Assembly: GCA_014529385.2 (NCBI GenBank)
Contig: CM043951.1
Location: 108,662,469-108,726,468, forward strand
Length of the DNA: 64,000 nucleotides
From: Adiantum capillus-veneris
Taxonomy: Eukaryota > Streptophyta > Polypodiopsida > Polypodiales > Pteridaceae
Direction of reading: 5' to 3'
Part shown: in pieces, positions 33,533-43,973 of the stretch
Position numbering within the stretch: position 1 is the first letter of the stretch
Layout: each line of letters starts with the position of its first letter
Notes under the pieces: generated by a model
What the model was told of the DNA's origin: nothing
Seen by the model: only the letters and a program-made list of their open reading frames with translations
The model's database searches: none
Translations under genes and position numbers: made by a program

Positions 33533-36109
33533 TTATTGGCATTCGCCGTCGAGGTTTCCTGTTTTCTTTGCAAGTAACAGCTGTAACTCTACTGCTCTCT
33601 GTTTAATTGTCTTTTTTGCAAAAGGCAATCGCTTTGCCGCTTCTATTGAGATAGCCGTAGTTTCTTTTATAGTTAGGATTGGCTTGGCCGGAATGGCCAT
33701 GGACCATATTTCCTTTGCTTTCCATTGGTAGCTTGTTTTTGCCGGTTTTTGTAGATGTTTTGGTACTTCCTTGGTTACCATTGGTTTGTTGCGGATTTCC
33801 ATCCATATAAGTCGGTTGTCCTTTTTCAAATGCAGCTGTCTAACTTCTGTTGTTGCTTGTACTGAAGGGAGTTCCTTTGTCTTTTGTTTTGGTATCCAAA
33901 TGCGAGTAACATTTGGGTTATTGCTGAGCATTTTCTTTGGGATCCATATTTGTTTTATGCCCTTGGTGTTTGGTTGAACTATCTACTTCGGTTGAATTCT
34001 TTCTTTGCATTGTTGTTTGTCTGCCATGTCATTTCTATCCTTCCGCACCCATACTTGTTTCCCTTGTTTTGGTAACCTCGATCTTTGCACTGCGGCCGAT
34101 GACTTCGTATGTATGTAGTTAGCATGGTGGGCTTTTACCTGTCTGTTGGCCTTTGGTATCATGTTGTGCTTTGGTGGCATTCTTGTTTTTGGCTCTTTTT
34201 TCAGTGATTGCATTGCTTGCAGCTGATTAATCCGGTATTGCTGAGCAAAGGCTATCACTTGTTGTTCTTGTGCATGCTGAATTTTGACTGCATTTGCATT
34301 CCAATTTATCTGCACATTGTACTCTTTTTGCCAAGGTTGTCCCAACATCATTGGGTGTTGTGTGCTTTCATTCTCCACCACATAGAATTTATGTGGGTAA
34401 ATATATTGATGTACTTGTACATGCAATATAGTCCATCCCAATGTTTTCAACGGGTGTGATGTACTACTTTCCAGCACTTGAGGAGTAGGATGAAGTTGGC
34501 CTGCAGATTTGAGCTGTTGGTATAATCCGTAAGAGATCAAATTTTCTTGAGCTCCAGAATCAAGCAATGCTATCGATTCAACTTGATTGCTTCCCACTTT
34601 GATTGCAATTATTGGCTCCACTGTGTCTTCATCCAACTTCGTCAGTCGAATGGCATTGATTCTCACTAGTGATCCACTTTGTTGTTGTTGTCGCAGAAGT
34701 CTTCTTTTTGCAATGCGTTCTTGTGCTTCTGCTTGAGCTTCCTCTTGTACTCTCTGTTTTTCCTTCATTCGTTGTTTTCCTTGATGAATTTGTTGAAGCA
34801 TATCCTGTGTGAGGGGTAGATGATATTTCTTTAGACGACATCTGCTAATCCAGTTCGGCATTTCTTCACCTGCTAATGTAGCAAGCTTGACAGCTCCACT
34901 TTGTGATAGATCACTAATCACAAATGGTCCCATCCCTTGCTTTTTAAGTTTCTTGGCATGTTGCTTCAAAGTATAAACAAGTACATAATCACCTGTTTTG
35001 AACTCTTTAGTGCGCACATGTTTGTCAAAAAATTCTTTTTGTCTTCTCTTTTTAGCATAGATTGAAGCTACAGCTCTCAAGCGGAGTTCATCTAGATTTT
35101 CAAGATCATCTATTCTTGAAGAGAGTTCATGCCCTGTCCATTCTAAGCGTTTTGCTACTCGTAGAGTTGGAATTAAAAACTCTATGGGTAGTATAGCATT
35201 TAGGCCAAACACCATGTTGTATGGTGTTGTTCCTATCGATGTTTTGTAAGCTACCCTGTATGCCCATAGTGTTGAGTGTAGCTGCTGATCCCAATCTGTT
35301 CGTGACTCTGACACTATTTTAGTGAGAACCATGCATAGGGTTCTATTTGTGGCCTCAGATTGTCCATTTGCCTGTGGATGGTATGGAGCATATTTCCTAT
35401 GTATGACCATGAATTCCTTTAGCAGATATTCAATAACTTCATTAAGAAAATGTGTCCCACGGTCACTGACAATTTCTATTGGTAACCCGTATGGTACAAA
35501 AAAATTCTCATACAAAAATTGTGCAGTAGTGTGTGCATCTGCTTTTTGTGTTGCCTTGGCTTCCACCTTGGCTTCCACCCATTTTGTGAGATAGTCCGTA
35601 GCTACGATGATATATTGGGTATGGGTGAGATATGCAAGGGGTGAGATAGGTCCCACAAAATCAATGCCCCATTTTGCAAATGCTTTTGCTCCCATCATTG
35701 GCCGTAGTGGCATCTCATCTCTTTTTATTGGCACCTTTGTGCGCTGACATGCGTCACAACGCTTTACAAACTCTTCAGCATCCATGTGCAATGTAGGCCA
35801 CCATATTCCCACGGTTAAGAAAATTTTTGTCGTCTTATCGCCCGAAAAATGGCCTCCTCTTATTCCGCTATGTGCATGTTCTATAATCAGCAGGTATTCA
35901 CTTTCACTTGCACAGATTCTAAGTTGATTGTCCTTTCCTCGCTTATAGAGTTGGTTTCCAATTAACTGATAGCCATGGGCTTCCAGCTCTATAGCTTTTT
36001 CCCTTGCTTTTGTTATATTCTCAGGAAACGTCCTGGTGGTTAAGAAATCAATGATATATTGACTCCATGCAGGTGTAATGTTTACCTGAAACAATGTCAC
36101 GTGATCCAC
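33533..36109 (-). pseudogene. int: T pol C-terminal half: second H2C2 finger, integrase core, retropepsin-like domain, basic tail
   Basis: One minus-strand frame. 36109-33983 is 708 codons without a stop (no ATG start; it is a segment of pol), and after a TAG at 33983 it continues in frame to 33533. Residues 78-121: zinc finger (His80, His87, Cys118, Cys121). Integrase triad: Asp150 (WGIDFVGPI), Asp216 (VSDRGTHF), Glu252 (NGQSEATNR), gap 35. GPF module at about 394-412. Residues about 495-605: retropepsin-like fold with ALLDSGAQENLIS (Asp517), HKFYVV and MMLGQPWQKEYNVQINW. The tail is basic and Gln-rich with repeated W(I/V)(P/R)K motifs. Protease after integrase is not the usual gypsy order. 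Apart from the one stop this is the best preserved coding part of T. Confidence 0.85.
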
Positions 36110-36735
36110 TGGTTGTTTGCACTACATATAGTACAACTCGTAACATAAGAATGTGTGTTCGCATACATAGTTGACCAATAAACCCCTAACTGTTTCAGTC
36201 TCTGGTGTGTTTTCACTGTTGAACAATGAAATGCACAATCTTGGACATGTGCTTCTTCAAGGTAGCACTCGAATTCTTCCGGATTTATACATAATCGTAG
36301 GATTTGGTCCGAGCCTAGATGATACAGCCGTCCTGCTATCAACTAGAAGTTTTTTGTTTGTTGTTTAGATCTATACTCCGTATTATCAAATCTACTTCCA
36401 AAGAAAAGAATGCTAACAATTTCCTGAGACCATTTGGGTACCATTTCAACATTGAAAAGATAAGCATTTGGTATGTCATCATCTACTCCTTCAGGAGCTT
36501 CCCGGTTGTGTATCCTTGAAAGATGATCCGCTCGTAGATGAGTTTTACCCTTTTTGACCACCACTGTGAAATCAAACTCTAGCAATATAATAAACCAACG
36601 TGCAATTCTCCTTGTATTGCATCGTTTATTTACAGATACAAAAGAGCTTGATGATCTGTGAAGAACACAAATTTGTTTGCGAGCAAATAATGTCGAAATT
36701 TCTTTATAGCATAAATCATTCCTAACCCTTCTCAT
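36097..36735 (-). pseudogene. T pol: RNase H C-terminus and first H2C2 finger
   Basis: 36343-36735 reads the RNase H end (CNTRRIARWFIILLEFDFTV, GKTHLRADHLSRI) and the linker (NAYLFNVEMVPKWSQEIVSI). After an in-frame stop, 36097-36342 gives a complete H2C2 finger: YHLGSDQILRLCINPEEF, AHVQDCAFHCS (His-x6-His), LGVYWSTMYANTHSYVTSCT then CxxC. The frame then shifts into the next segment, which carries a second finger of the same type. Both fingers match the integrase zinc-binding domain pattern, so this is a tandem duplication of that domain. Confidence 0.8.
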
Positions 36736-36766
36736 TCAGTGGTTGTGTAGTTCTTTTCCGCACTGT

Positions 36767-37684
36767 TTAACTGTCGGCTTGCATAACACACTCGAAAATC
36801 CATTGTTCCATCTCCAGGTTCCCGATTGCATATGCAGAAGCATCAATGTGAACATGGAATATCTTTTCCCAATCTGGTGCCTTCAGTACAGGTGCTGATA
36901 TAAGGTTTTTCTTCAGCTTTTGGAATGAAGTTTCATACTCCTCGGTCCAATCGAAATTGACTAGCAAACGATACAGAGGTTGTGCAATGACTGCATACAT
37001 GTATATGAATCTTCGATAATATCCGCAGTGTCCCATGAAGGATTGCACTTGTTTTGCATTAGTAGGCTTGGGTAGGTCTACAATGACTTTGAATTTGTCT
37101 AGGTCATTGGTTTTGCCATTTCTTGAGACAATATGTCCTAAGATGTGGCCTTGCTTAACCATAAAGATACACTTTTTCGGGTTAAGACAGATTCGATATG
37201 TCCTGCATTTTTCAAAGACCTTTTGCAAATGGTCAATATGTTCCTCTCATAGAAGAGAGTGTACACAAAGATCATCCATGTATATTTCTAAGAATATTCT
37301 CAGATATTCTTTGAATGCGTGCGTCATCAACCTTTGGAAGGTAGCTGGGGCATTAGTTAAGCCAAATGGCATAACTCGATACGCATAAATTTCCCATTCT
37401 GTGGCAAACGCTATTTTGTCTTGATCCTCCCTTGCTATTGCCAGTTGGTTATATCCTGAAAACCCATCTAGAAAGGAATAAGCCCGCTTTCCAGCCACCC
37501 GCTCAAGTACATGTTCTGTGATTGGCAAGGGATAATTATCCCTTATGGTGGCTGCATTTACCTTTTTGAGGTTCACACGCACTCGCAGTTTTCCGTTCTT
37601 TTTGGGAACTACCACAATGGGTGACACCCAATGTGTATGTTCAATCTCATAGATGAATTCAACTTCCATCAGCTTATTAATCTC
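36767..37684 (-). pseudogene. T pol: reverse transcriptase (after the copia1 insertion) and start of RNase H
   Basis: 37684-37247 continues the RT interrupted by copia1: VSPIVVVPKKNGKLRV, VNLKKVNAATIRDNYPLPI, YSFLDGFSGYNQLAIA (catalytic Asp), YRVMPFGLTNAPATFQ and EIYMDDLCVHS (YMDD). A stop at 37247 is followed in frame by 37228-36767: CLNPKKCIFMVKQGHILGHI, FMGHCGYYRRFI, LKAPDWEKIFHVHIDASAYA with the first RNase H Asp. A frameshift near 36760 follows. The catalytic residues of RT and the first RNase H residue are kept. Only one RNase H is present, unlike G1. Confidence 0.85.
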
Positions 37685-37911
37685 TGTTGGAATTAGGGTT
37701 GCAGAGAAACACACACAGCTTGGAGAAGACGAAGGAAGCTCAAGGCACACAATAGAGAGTGTGTTACTTAGTGTGCAATGGAAAGATAGATAGCCCTAGA
37801 GTGATGGGCGTATATACAATGCACGGGGGAAAAAACCTCCTAAAGAGGGAAAAAATGCCCCGGCGGTCCTAGTGTGTTCACACACATCACTACCACATGT
37901 ATATGGTAACA
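37685..37911 (-). repeat. 3' LTR of copia1
   Basis: 227 bp, identical to 42636-42862. The inverted ends are TGTTGG / (complement) TGTTACC. A GTATATAC-type TATA element lies near 37810. Confidence 0.97.
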
Positions 37912-37927
37912 AATCCCCCCTGGAGTG
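37912..37927 (-). other. Polypurine tract of copia1
   Basis: Minus strand CCAGGGGGGATT abuts the LTR start TGTTACC. Confidence 0.85.
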
Positions 37928-37986
37928 ATGCGGTGAACGAGAGCTGGCACATGAGTAAAGGGAAGTGCCATGCCCTGAGGACAGGA

Positions 37987-40900
37987 TCAGTCCACAAAGG
38001 GGAGTAAGCCCAAAGCTTTGCGGAAAGCTTCAAGCTTCTCACGAGACAATGCCTTTGTGAAAAGATCTGCAAGGTTGTCCTGTGTTGGCACATAAGCCAA
38101 GCTGATCTCTCCTGCTGAGAGCCTCTCCCTGACATAGTGGTAATGCACCTCAATGTGCTTTGTGCGAGCATGAAAAACTGGGTTCCTCGCAACTGCCAAT
38201 GCGCTCTGACTGTCAGTGTAGATAGTGTTGGCAGTGTCCTGTCCAACACCCAAGTCAGCCATAAGGCGTCTGAGCCATACACACTCAACCGTAGCTGTGA
38301 AGACTGCCCTGTACTCAGCCTCACAACTCGAAGTGGCCACAGTAGGTTGCTTCTTGCTCAACCATGATATACATGAACTGCCAAGCATGAAACAAAAACC
38401 ACTTGTGGACACTCGCGTGTCAAAACAACCAGCCCAATCTGAGTCCGAAAAAGCATGTAAGTCTGGCGGCAATGATCCCCCCTTGGGATAAAACAAGCCA
38501 AGATGTAAAGTGCCACTAAGGTAGCGGAAAATCCTCTTGACAGCCTGCCAATGCTTAGACCCTGGGCTATGCATAAATCTGCTGACCTGCGAGACTGCAA
38601 ACTGAATATCTGGCCTCGTGTTGCATACATAAATGAGGCAGCCAACAGCAGTTTGGTAAAGAGTGACATCAGCAGGATCGCCAGCATCATGTAGACTCAA
38701 CTTCAAACCTGTTTCCATGGGAGTGGCAATAGGTTTGCAATCCTCAAGTCCAAACTTACATAGCAATGTCTCTATGTAACTTTTCTGACACAAGGCAATA
38801 CCACCATCACACTGCTTAAACTGTATACCCAAGTAATGATGCAACAGCCCCAAATCTTTCATCTTGAAAGTAGCATTCAAATCAGCCTTAAATTCAGCAA
38901 TATGTCTCTCATTTGGTCCAGTGATCAGCAAATCATCAACATAAAGAACCACAATGAGAAATACATCATCCTCACGCTTTACATACAATGTGCTTTCTGT
39001 TGGACTGTTACGAAAGCCTCGTTTAACCAAATGAGTGTCAGCTTTCTCATACCAAGCACGAGGAGATTGCTTCAACCCATACAAAGCCTTCTTACATTTG
39101 CACACTTTGTCCTCTTGTCCTTTTATGACAAAACCGCGAGGCTGCGTTACATAAACTTCCTCAAATATGTCACCATTCAAGAAAGCAGTAACAATGTCTG
39201 ATTGATGTACATCCCAACCAAAATGAGCTGCCAATGCACATAGAAAACACACAGTAGTCATACGACAAGTGGGAGCAAAAGTCTCTTCATAATCTATGCC
39301 TTTTTGTTGTGCATAACCCTTTGCAACAAGTCGAGCCTTATGGCGATCGATCTCACCATCCGGCTTGCATTTCAACTTGTAAACCCACTTCGTACCAATG
39401 GCCTTTTTGCCAGGAGGCAAATCACATAAAGTCCATGTGTCATTCTCTATAAGTGCATCATATTCTGATTTCATGGCAGCAATCCAATTTTCTGAATTCT
39501 GTGCTTCATCAAAAGACAGAGGCTCCTCAACATCATGTAAACTAGACACAGCCAAAGCATAACAATCTGATGCATAAGATGCATGGCGAGAGCCTGAACG
39601 AGTACGACTAGATAAAGGTGCATCCAATTTACTGTCACGCAAAGTGTGCACCAGCCATTTTGGCATACCTCTAGCCTGCTCATTTTCAGCCCTTTCCTCA
39701 TCAAGTACATCATGTACATCTGCATCAGTAATAGGCTGTTCTAAAACATTTTTAGAAACCCCCATAGGCTGTACATTTGCCTCATTGGAACTTACATTCG
39801 TATTTCCACCACTGAAAAGAGGCAACAAAGTGTCATAAATGTCCTGTGAGCTTACATTACTGTCTCTAGTACATGACAGCAAGGGTTGAACAGAATCTTC
39901 CACAAACACTACATCCCGTGAAACCAAAATACGTTTTGTTTGCGGATGATACAACCTGTAACCTTTGCTTTCAACACTATAACCAACAAAAATACATTTG
40001 ACAGCCTTATCATCCAATTTTCTGCGCTGCACTTGTGGCACCAAAGCATATGCCAAACAGCCAAAAACACGCATGTGCTCAATAGAAGGTTTTCTATCAT
40101 GCCATGCTTCATATGGAGTAATAGACTGCAAAGCTTTCGTAGGACACCTGTTAAGTACATAAGTGGCACACATGATGGCCTCAAGCCAAAAAGAATGCGG
40201 CAAAGCTTGACTTTTGACCATACATCGTGCCATTTCCATTAGTGACCTGTTTTTCCTCTCAGCAACACCATTTTGCTGAGGTGTATAAGGCACTGTACAT
40301 TGGTGTTTTATCCCACGACTAGCCAGAAATGCATTAAATTCATGAGACATATACTCCCCCCCTCGATCGGAACGGAGGGTGCCCATAGTACATTTTGAGA
40401 CATTTTCAGCCATAGCCAAAAATTGTTTGAAGCACATAAAAACTTCGGACTTTGCTTTAAGCGGAAATACCCATGCATGCTTGGAGTAATCATCAATGAA
40501 AGTCACGAAGTACAGGTAATTGCCCAAGGACGGAGTTTGCATGGGCCCACAAACATCACTATGCACAAGCTGCAACCTGCATGTGGCCCTAACTGAACCA
40601 TCCTTTGGAAACTTAGAACGCTGCATTTTACCCAGAATACAGCCTTCACAAACATGTTTGATAGGTGCTTCAAGAGGCGGCAAAGAAGCAACCATATCAG
40701 ATTTCTGCAAACGCAGCAAACTGGAAAAATTCAGATGACCAAAACGTGCATGCCAAAGTTTTGCATCTGAAATAGCCCTTGAATCTGCAACAGCATTTGC
40801 AAAATTTTGTCCACACTTGTCATACAAAGTGAGCTTATACAGCCCACGGCACAAAAGCCCAGATGCAACAATTTCATCACCAAAACTGAGATCATGAACT

Positions 40901-42273
40901 GTACATCTGTCATCCACAAATTTGACTACAAGTCCAAGTCTAGCAAGTGCGGATACAGACAATAGATTCTTCTTGATCCCAGGTACATAAAGTGCATCAA
41001 CAAGTGTGAAGGAACTTCCATTAGCAGCAGTGAGTACAATCTTTCCAACTCCCTGAACTGGATAAGAGGCGTTGTTGGCACAAGTGACTGAATTTCCATG
41101 AGGGACAGACTCGAGAGAGGTAAACAATTCACGATGTGAGGTAATGTGCTTTGTAGCACCACTGTCGAAATACCACACATGTGAATCTGCAGCAACAGAC
41201 AAGCATGCATCATGGACAGCAGGATTGTAAGTGCACTCTGCGCTAAAAGCCCATTCTGCATCAACATCAGCATCACAATCTCCTTTCACAGAAGACTCAA
41301 CAATGGCTGCATTTGTAGTGGAACCAGCATTTGCAGTGGAACCAACCTCTTTCTTCTTAGCCTCTTTGGCCTTCAACTTAGGACACGACTTGATCAAGTG
41401 ATCATTGGCTTTACAATAATGGCAACGCATCTTCTTTTTGCCCTTATCACCAGAATTTTCAGACGAAGTGCTGCCAGCAGAAGCATTAGGAACAGAATTT
41501 TTGCCACTCGCAGCAGAACCATAAGAAGTGGCTACATTACTGTTACCACCCTTTCTTTGAGAAGCAATAAAAGCCTGTTCAACTGCACGCTGCCTAGTCC
41601 TGTTTTTTCTAGAAAGTGACTCTTGCAACAGCAATGTGCATAATGCATCAAACTTGACAACTTCAGGATTTCCTTGGGTCATCAGTCTCCAAGTACTAGC
41701 AAAAGTCTGGTAGGACTCTGGTAAGGCATCAAGAACAGTCTGCACAAGGGAACTGTCAGAAATGACTTCACCTGCAGAAATGAGTTGCTCATTGATATCC
41801 TTGACACTAGCAAGGAAAGTGTCCATATCATCTTCCTCATGCATAATCTTCGACTCTAGCTCTTTACGCAGCAAAGCAATTTTAGCCTCATTGCGGCTTG
41901 CATAAAGACCTGCTAGAATATCCCAAGCCTGTTTTGCAGATTTTGCTGAACGGATGTGAGGAATAATGGTGCGCTTCACAGACAACGCAATCAATGCATG
42001 AGCCTGCGCATCCTTAACATCCCAACGAGCTTGTTCTGCTGTAGGCAAAACAACTCTAACAGCTGCAATCCTTGCAGCAAGACCTGCAACATCCTCAATA
42101 TCGCCTACATCTTCAGAACCAGGACGTACATCAATGCCCTGCACAATGTTCCAGACACCTTTTGACACAAGAACGTGTTTCATCATATAAGCCCACATAG
42201 GGTAGTTGTCCCCATCCAACCTGTCCTCAGCAACAAACATCTTGAACACATCTGTGTTGTTGTTGTCAGCCAT
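37987..42273 (-). CDS. copia1 Gag-Pol polyprotein, intact, 1,428 aa
   Basis: Single open frame from ATG 42273 (MADNNNTDVFKMF) to the stop at 37987; the frame is open 20 codons upstream but without an ATG. Residue order: copia Gag (1-240), zinc knuckle CHYCKANDHLIKSC (284-297), protease YFDSGATKH (Asp370), GAG-pre-integrase finger (His508, His513, Cys542, Cys545), integrase triad Asp573 (HSDVCGP), Asp636 (RSDRGGEY), Glu672 (VAERKNR), copia-specific CLAYALVPQVQRRKLD, RT from about 930 (TKWVYKLKCKPDGEI, VTAFLNGDI, YVDD at 1112-1115), and RNase H from about 1274 (SDSDWAGC, SSCEAEY, YTDSQSA). Length and order are normal for plant copia. No key residue is missing. It would supply particle, protease, integrase and RT for its own transposition. 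Confidence 0.96.
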   Translation of the reverse strand: MADNNNTDVFKMFVAEDRLDGDNYPMWAYMMKHVLVSKGVWNIVQGIDVRPGSEDVGDIEDVAGLAARIAAVRVVLPTAEQARWDVKDAQAHALIALSVKRTIIPHIRSAKSAKQAWDILAGLYASRNEAKIALLRKELESKIMHEEDDMDTFLASVKDINEQLISAGEVISDSSLVQTVLDALPESYQTFASTWRLMTQGNPEVVKFDALCTLLLQESLSRKNRTRQRAVEQAFIASQRKGGNSNVATSYGSAASGKNSVPNASAGSTSSENSGDKGKKKMRCHYCKANDHLIKSCPKLKAKEAKKKEVGSTANAGSTTNAAIVESSVKGDCDADVDAEWAFSAECTYNPAVHDACLSVAADSHVWYFDSGATKHITSHRELFTSLESVPHGNSVTCANNASYPVQGVGKIVLTAANGSSFTLVDALYVPGIKKNLLSVSALARLGLVVKFVDDRCTVHDLSFGDEIVASGLLCRGLYKLTLYDKCGQNFANAVADSRAISDAKLWHARFGHLNFSSLLRLQKSDMVASLPPLEAPIKHVCEGCILGKMQRSKFPKDGSVRATCRLQLVHSDVCGPMQTPSLGNYLYFVTFIDDYSKHAWVFPLKAKSEVFMCFKQFLAMAENVSKCTMGTLRSDRGGEYMSHEFNAFLASRGIKHQCTVPYTPQQNGVAERKNRSLMEMARCMVKSQALPHSFWLEAIMCATYVLNRCPTKALQSITPYEAWHDRKPSIEHMRVFGCLAYALVPQVQRRKLDDKAVKCIFVGYSVESKGYRLYHPQTKRILVSRDVVFVEDSVQPLLSCTRDSNVSSQDIYDTLLPLFSGGNTNVSSNEANVQPMGVSKNVLEQPITDADVHDVLDEERAENEQARGMPKWLVHTLRDSKLDAPLSSRTRSGSRHASYASDCYALAVSSLHDVEEPLSFDEAQNSENWIAAMKSEYDALIENDTWTLCDLPPGKKAIGTKWVYKLKCKPDGEIDRHKARLVAKGYAQQKGIDYEETFAPTCRMTTVCFLCALAAHFGWDVHQSDIVTAFLNGDIFEEVYVTQPRGFVIKGQEDKVCKCKKALYGLKQSPRAWYEKADTHLVKRGFRNSPTESTLYVKREDDVFLIVVLYVDDLLITGPNERHIAEFKADLNATFKMKDLGLLHHYLGIQFKQCDGGIALCQKSYIETLLCKFGLEDCKPIATPMETGLKLSLHDAGDPADVTLYQTAVGCLIYVCNTRPDIQFAVSQVSRFMHSPGSKHWQAVKRIFRYLSGTLHLGLFYPKGGSLPPDLHAFSDSDWAGCFDTRVSTSGFCFMLGSSCISWLSKKQPTVATSSCEAEYRAVFTATVECVWLRRLMADLGVGQDTANTIYTDSQSALAVARNPVFHARTKHIEVHYHYVRERLSAGEISLAYVPTQDNLADLFTKALSREKLEAFRKALGLLPFVD

Positions 42274-42620
42274 GGTAAATGCTGCACCTGATGTGAAAAC
42301 TGCCCGAAAATAGGAGAAATGGAGCGGGAACAACTTGTGCTATATAGCACAAACCGTAGAAGACTATAAGGCACCTGTTATGCAGAAAACGGCACTGACA
42401 GAAAATCTGCACAAAATGACGAAATAACCTGTGCAGTACTGCCTGTAGTGGAAACGGAGGCCGAAATGAGCCCAAATCAAAATTCTGAGCAGACCAAGCT
42501 CTTCGAGCTGTCCCAAAATATTTGTCGACCTGCGAACGCTTGCCAAAGCTCACTGAAATCGGAGAAAGTGAGCAGGCGTGTGCTGGAGCAGCTGGCGACT
42601 AAGCCCGGGAGGACGTGACC

Positions 42621-42633
42621 TGCTCTGATACCA
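42621..42633 (-). other. Primer-binding site of copia1 (tRNA-iMet)
   Basis: On the minus strand TGGTATCAGAGCA starts two bases after the 5' LTR end and is complementary to initiator tRNA-Met. Confidence 0.9.
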
Positions 42634-42635
42634 AT

Positions 42636-42862
42636 TGTTGGAATTAGGGTTGCAGAGAAACACACACAGCTTGGAGAAGACGAAGGAAGCTCAAGGCACA
42701 CAATAGAGAGTGTGTTACTTAGTGTGCAATGGAAAGATAGATAGCCCTAGAGTGATGGGCGTATATACAATGCACGGGGGAAAAAACCTCCTAAAGAGGG
42801 AAAAAATGCCCCGGCGGTCCTAGTGTGTTCACACACATCACTACCACATGTATATGGTAACA
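42636..42862 (-). repeat. 5' LTR of copia1
   Basis: 227 bp, identical to the 3' LTR at 37685-37911. It carries the promoter of the element on the minus strand. The leader between it and the ATG at 42273 is about 360 bases. Confidence 0.97.
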
Positions 42863-43973
42863 ATCTCTTCTTTGATTCGTTTAGCAAATGTGTCATTATA
42901 AGTATAAGGACGTTGTTTGCTAGGTTTTGCATCCGATTTTAAAGGAATTGTATGTTGACATATCGATGGATCAACTCCCTTGAGGTCTTTATAGGACCAT
43001 GCAAACACATCTTTATACTTCTTGAGAAGTTGTGTTAGCCGTTCTTCTTCTTCAGGCTCTAAATCATTTGCTATATAGACCGGCTGAGGCTTTTCACCTG
43101 GTTCTGCAAGGTCTATCCTTTTTGCATTTTCTGGCCCATCATAAGATTCTTGGTTGGTTCTTTCCCTGACTGGTGGTGTCATGATGATTTTTCTGTTTTG
43201 GATAGTAAATTTCTGATAGTGTGATGGTACATTCATGTTTCCCTTTCCTGACTCTCCTTTACCATCACTATCTTCTTCAATAGTCCATATCTCACGTAAA
43301 GACCGTTTCAGTTCTTGGTATTTCTGTTTACGCTCCAGTTTGGTCCACTCTTGGTCTTTTGTTGTTTCTTTTTTTGATTGTTTAGATTTTTGTGATTTTG
43401 TTTCTGTTTTAGATTTTCGTACCTGTTTTATTTCCTCTCGCGTTCTTTCCCTTCGATCTTTTGAGAATCTTCCTGATATTTGATCTTTTACACAATCCTC
43501 TGCTTTTACAAGCATCAAATAGTGAGTTTTACCCTTTATCCTAGGCATCAGGTTCTCTCTTGCTTTGTTTCCTTCTCGTTTCCTCCTATAGTGTTCCTGG
43601 CGTCTAGGGTGCTGATTAGCAAAATCATAAAACTTGATATTCTCGGTTTTCCTTCCACGCTCACTTGAGGTGTCTGAACACTCATTATCTGCATCATCAT
43701 TTACTTCCAGATGTTCAGAGGAGTTATAAAACTCTTCTTGTCCTGATGGTTCTATCGTCTCATCTTCTCCTGGTATAATGCGTACCATGTAGTAGGGTAG
43801 CACATCATAGCCATCCTTATCGCAAAATTTTGTTGTTGGACTATCTATAATGGTACAGACATCCAATGTTGCTAGTATGTGTTCCCATTCTAGAGGTTCC
43901 AAGGCATCTTCAGGGAAAGGTTCCGGAATATACTCCTTGTCCTCAATTGCTCTTTCTAATACGCATTCCTCTC
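42863..43973 (-). pseudogene. T pol N-terminal linker and start of RT (before the copia1 insertion)
   Basis: An open frame from the edge of the copia2 LTR (43973) to the copia1 insertion. The N-terminal part is acidic and then strongly basic (QHPRRQEHYRRKREGNKARE, a Lys/Arg/Glu-rich region at 43350-43560). It leads into the RT start: EEEERLTQLLKKYKDVFAWS, LKGVDPSICQHTIPLKSD, AKRIKEEI. No protease motif is present in what remains; the part upstream of 43973 is missing. At 42863 the frame joins exactly with 37679 once copia1 and one target copy are removed. Confidence 0.85.

Larger units (their letters stand above)
37685..42862 (-). mobile_element. Complete Ty1/copia element copia1, very young
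   Basis: 5,178 bp with two 227-bp LTRs (37685-37911 and 42636-42862) that are identical base for base as read, both TGTTGG...GTAACA, flanked by the 5-bp duplication atctc (37680-37684 and 42863-42867). It has a tRNA-Met primer site next to the right LTR, a polypurine tract next to the left LTR, and one uninterrupted polyprotein with all catalytic motifs. It sits inside the RT codons of T. Removing it with one target copy restores the T frame. Identical LTRs mean insertion was recent, and the element looks autonomous and potentially active. Confidence 0.97.
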
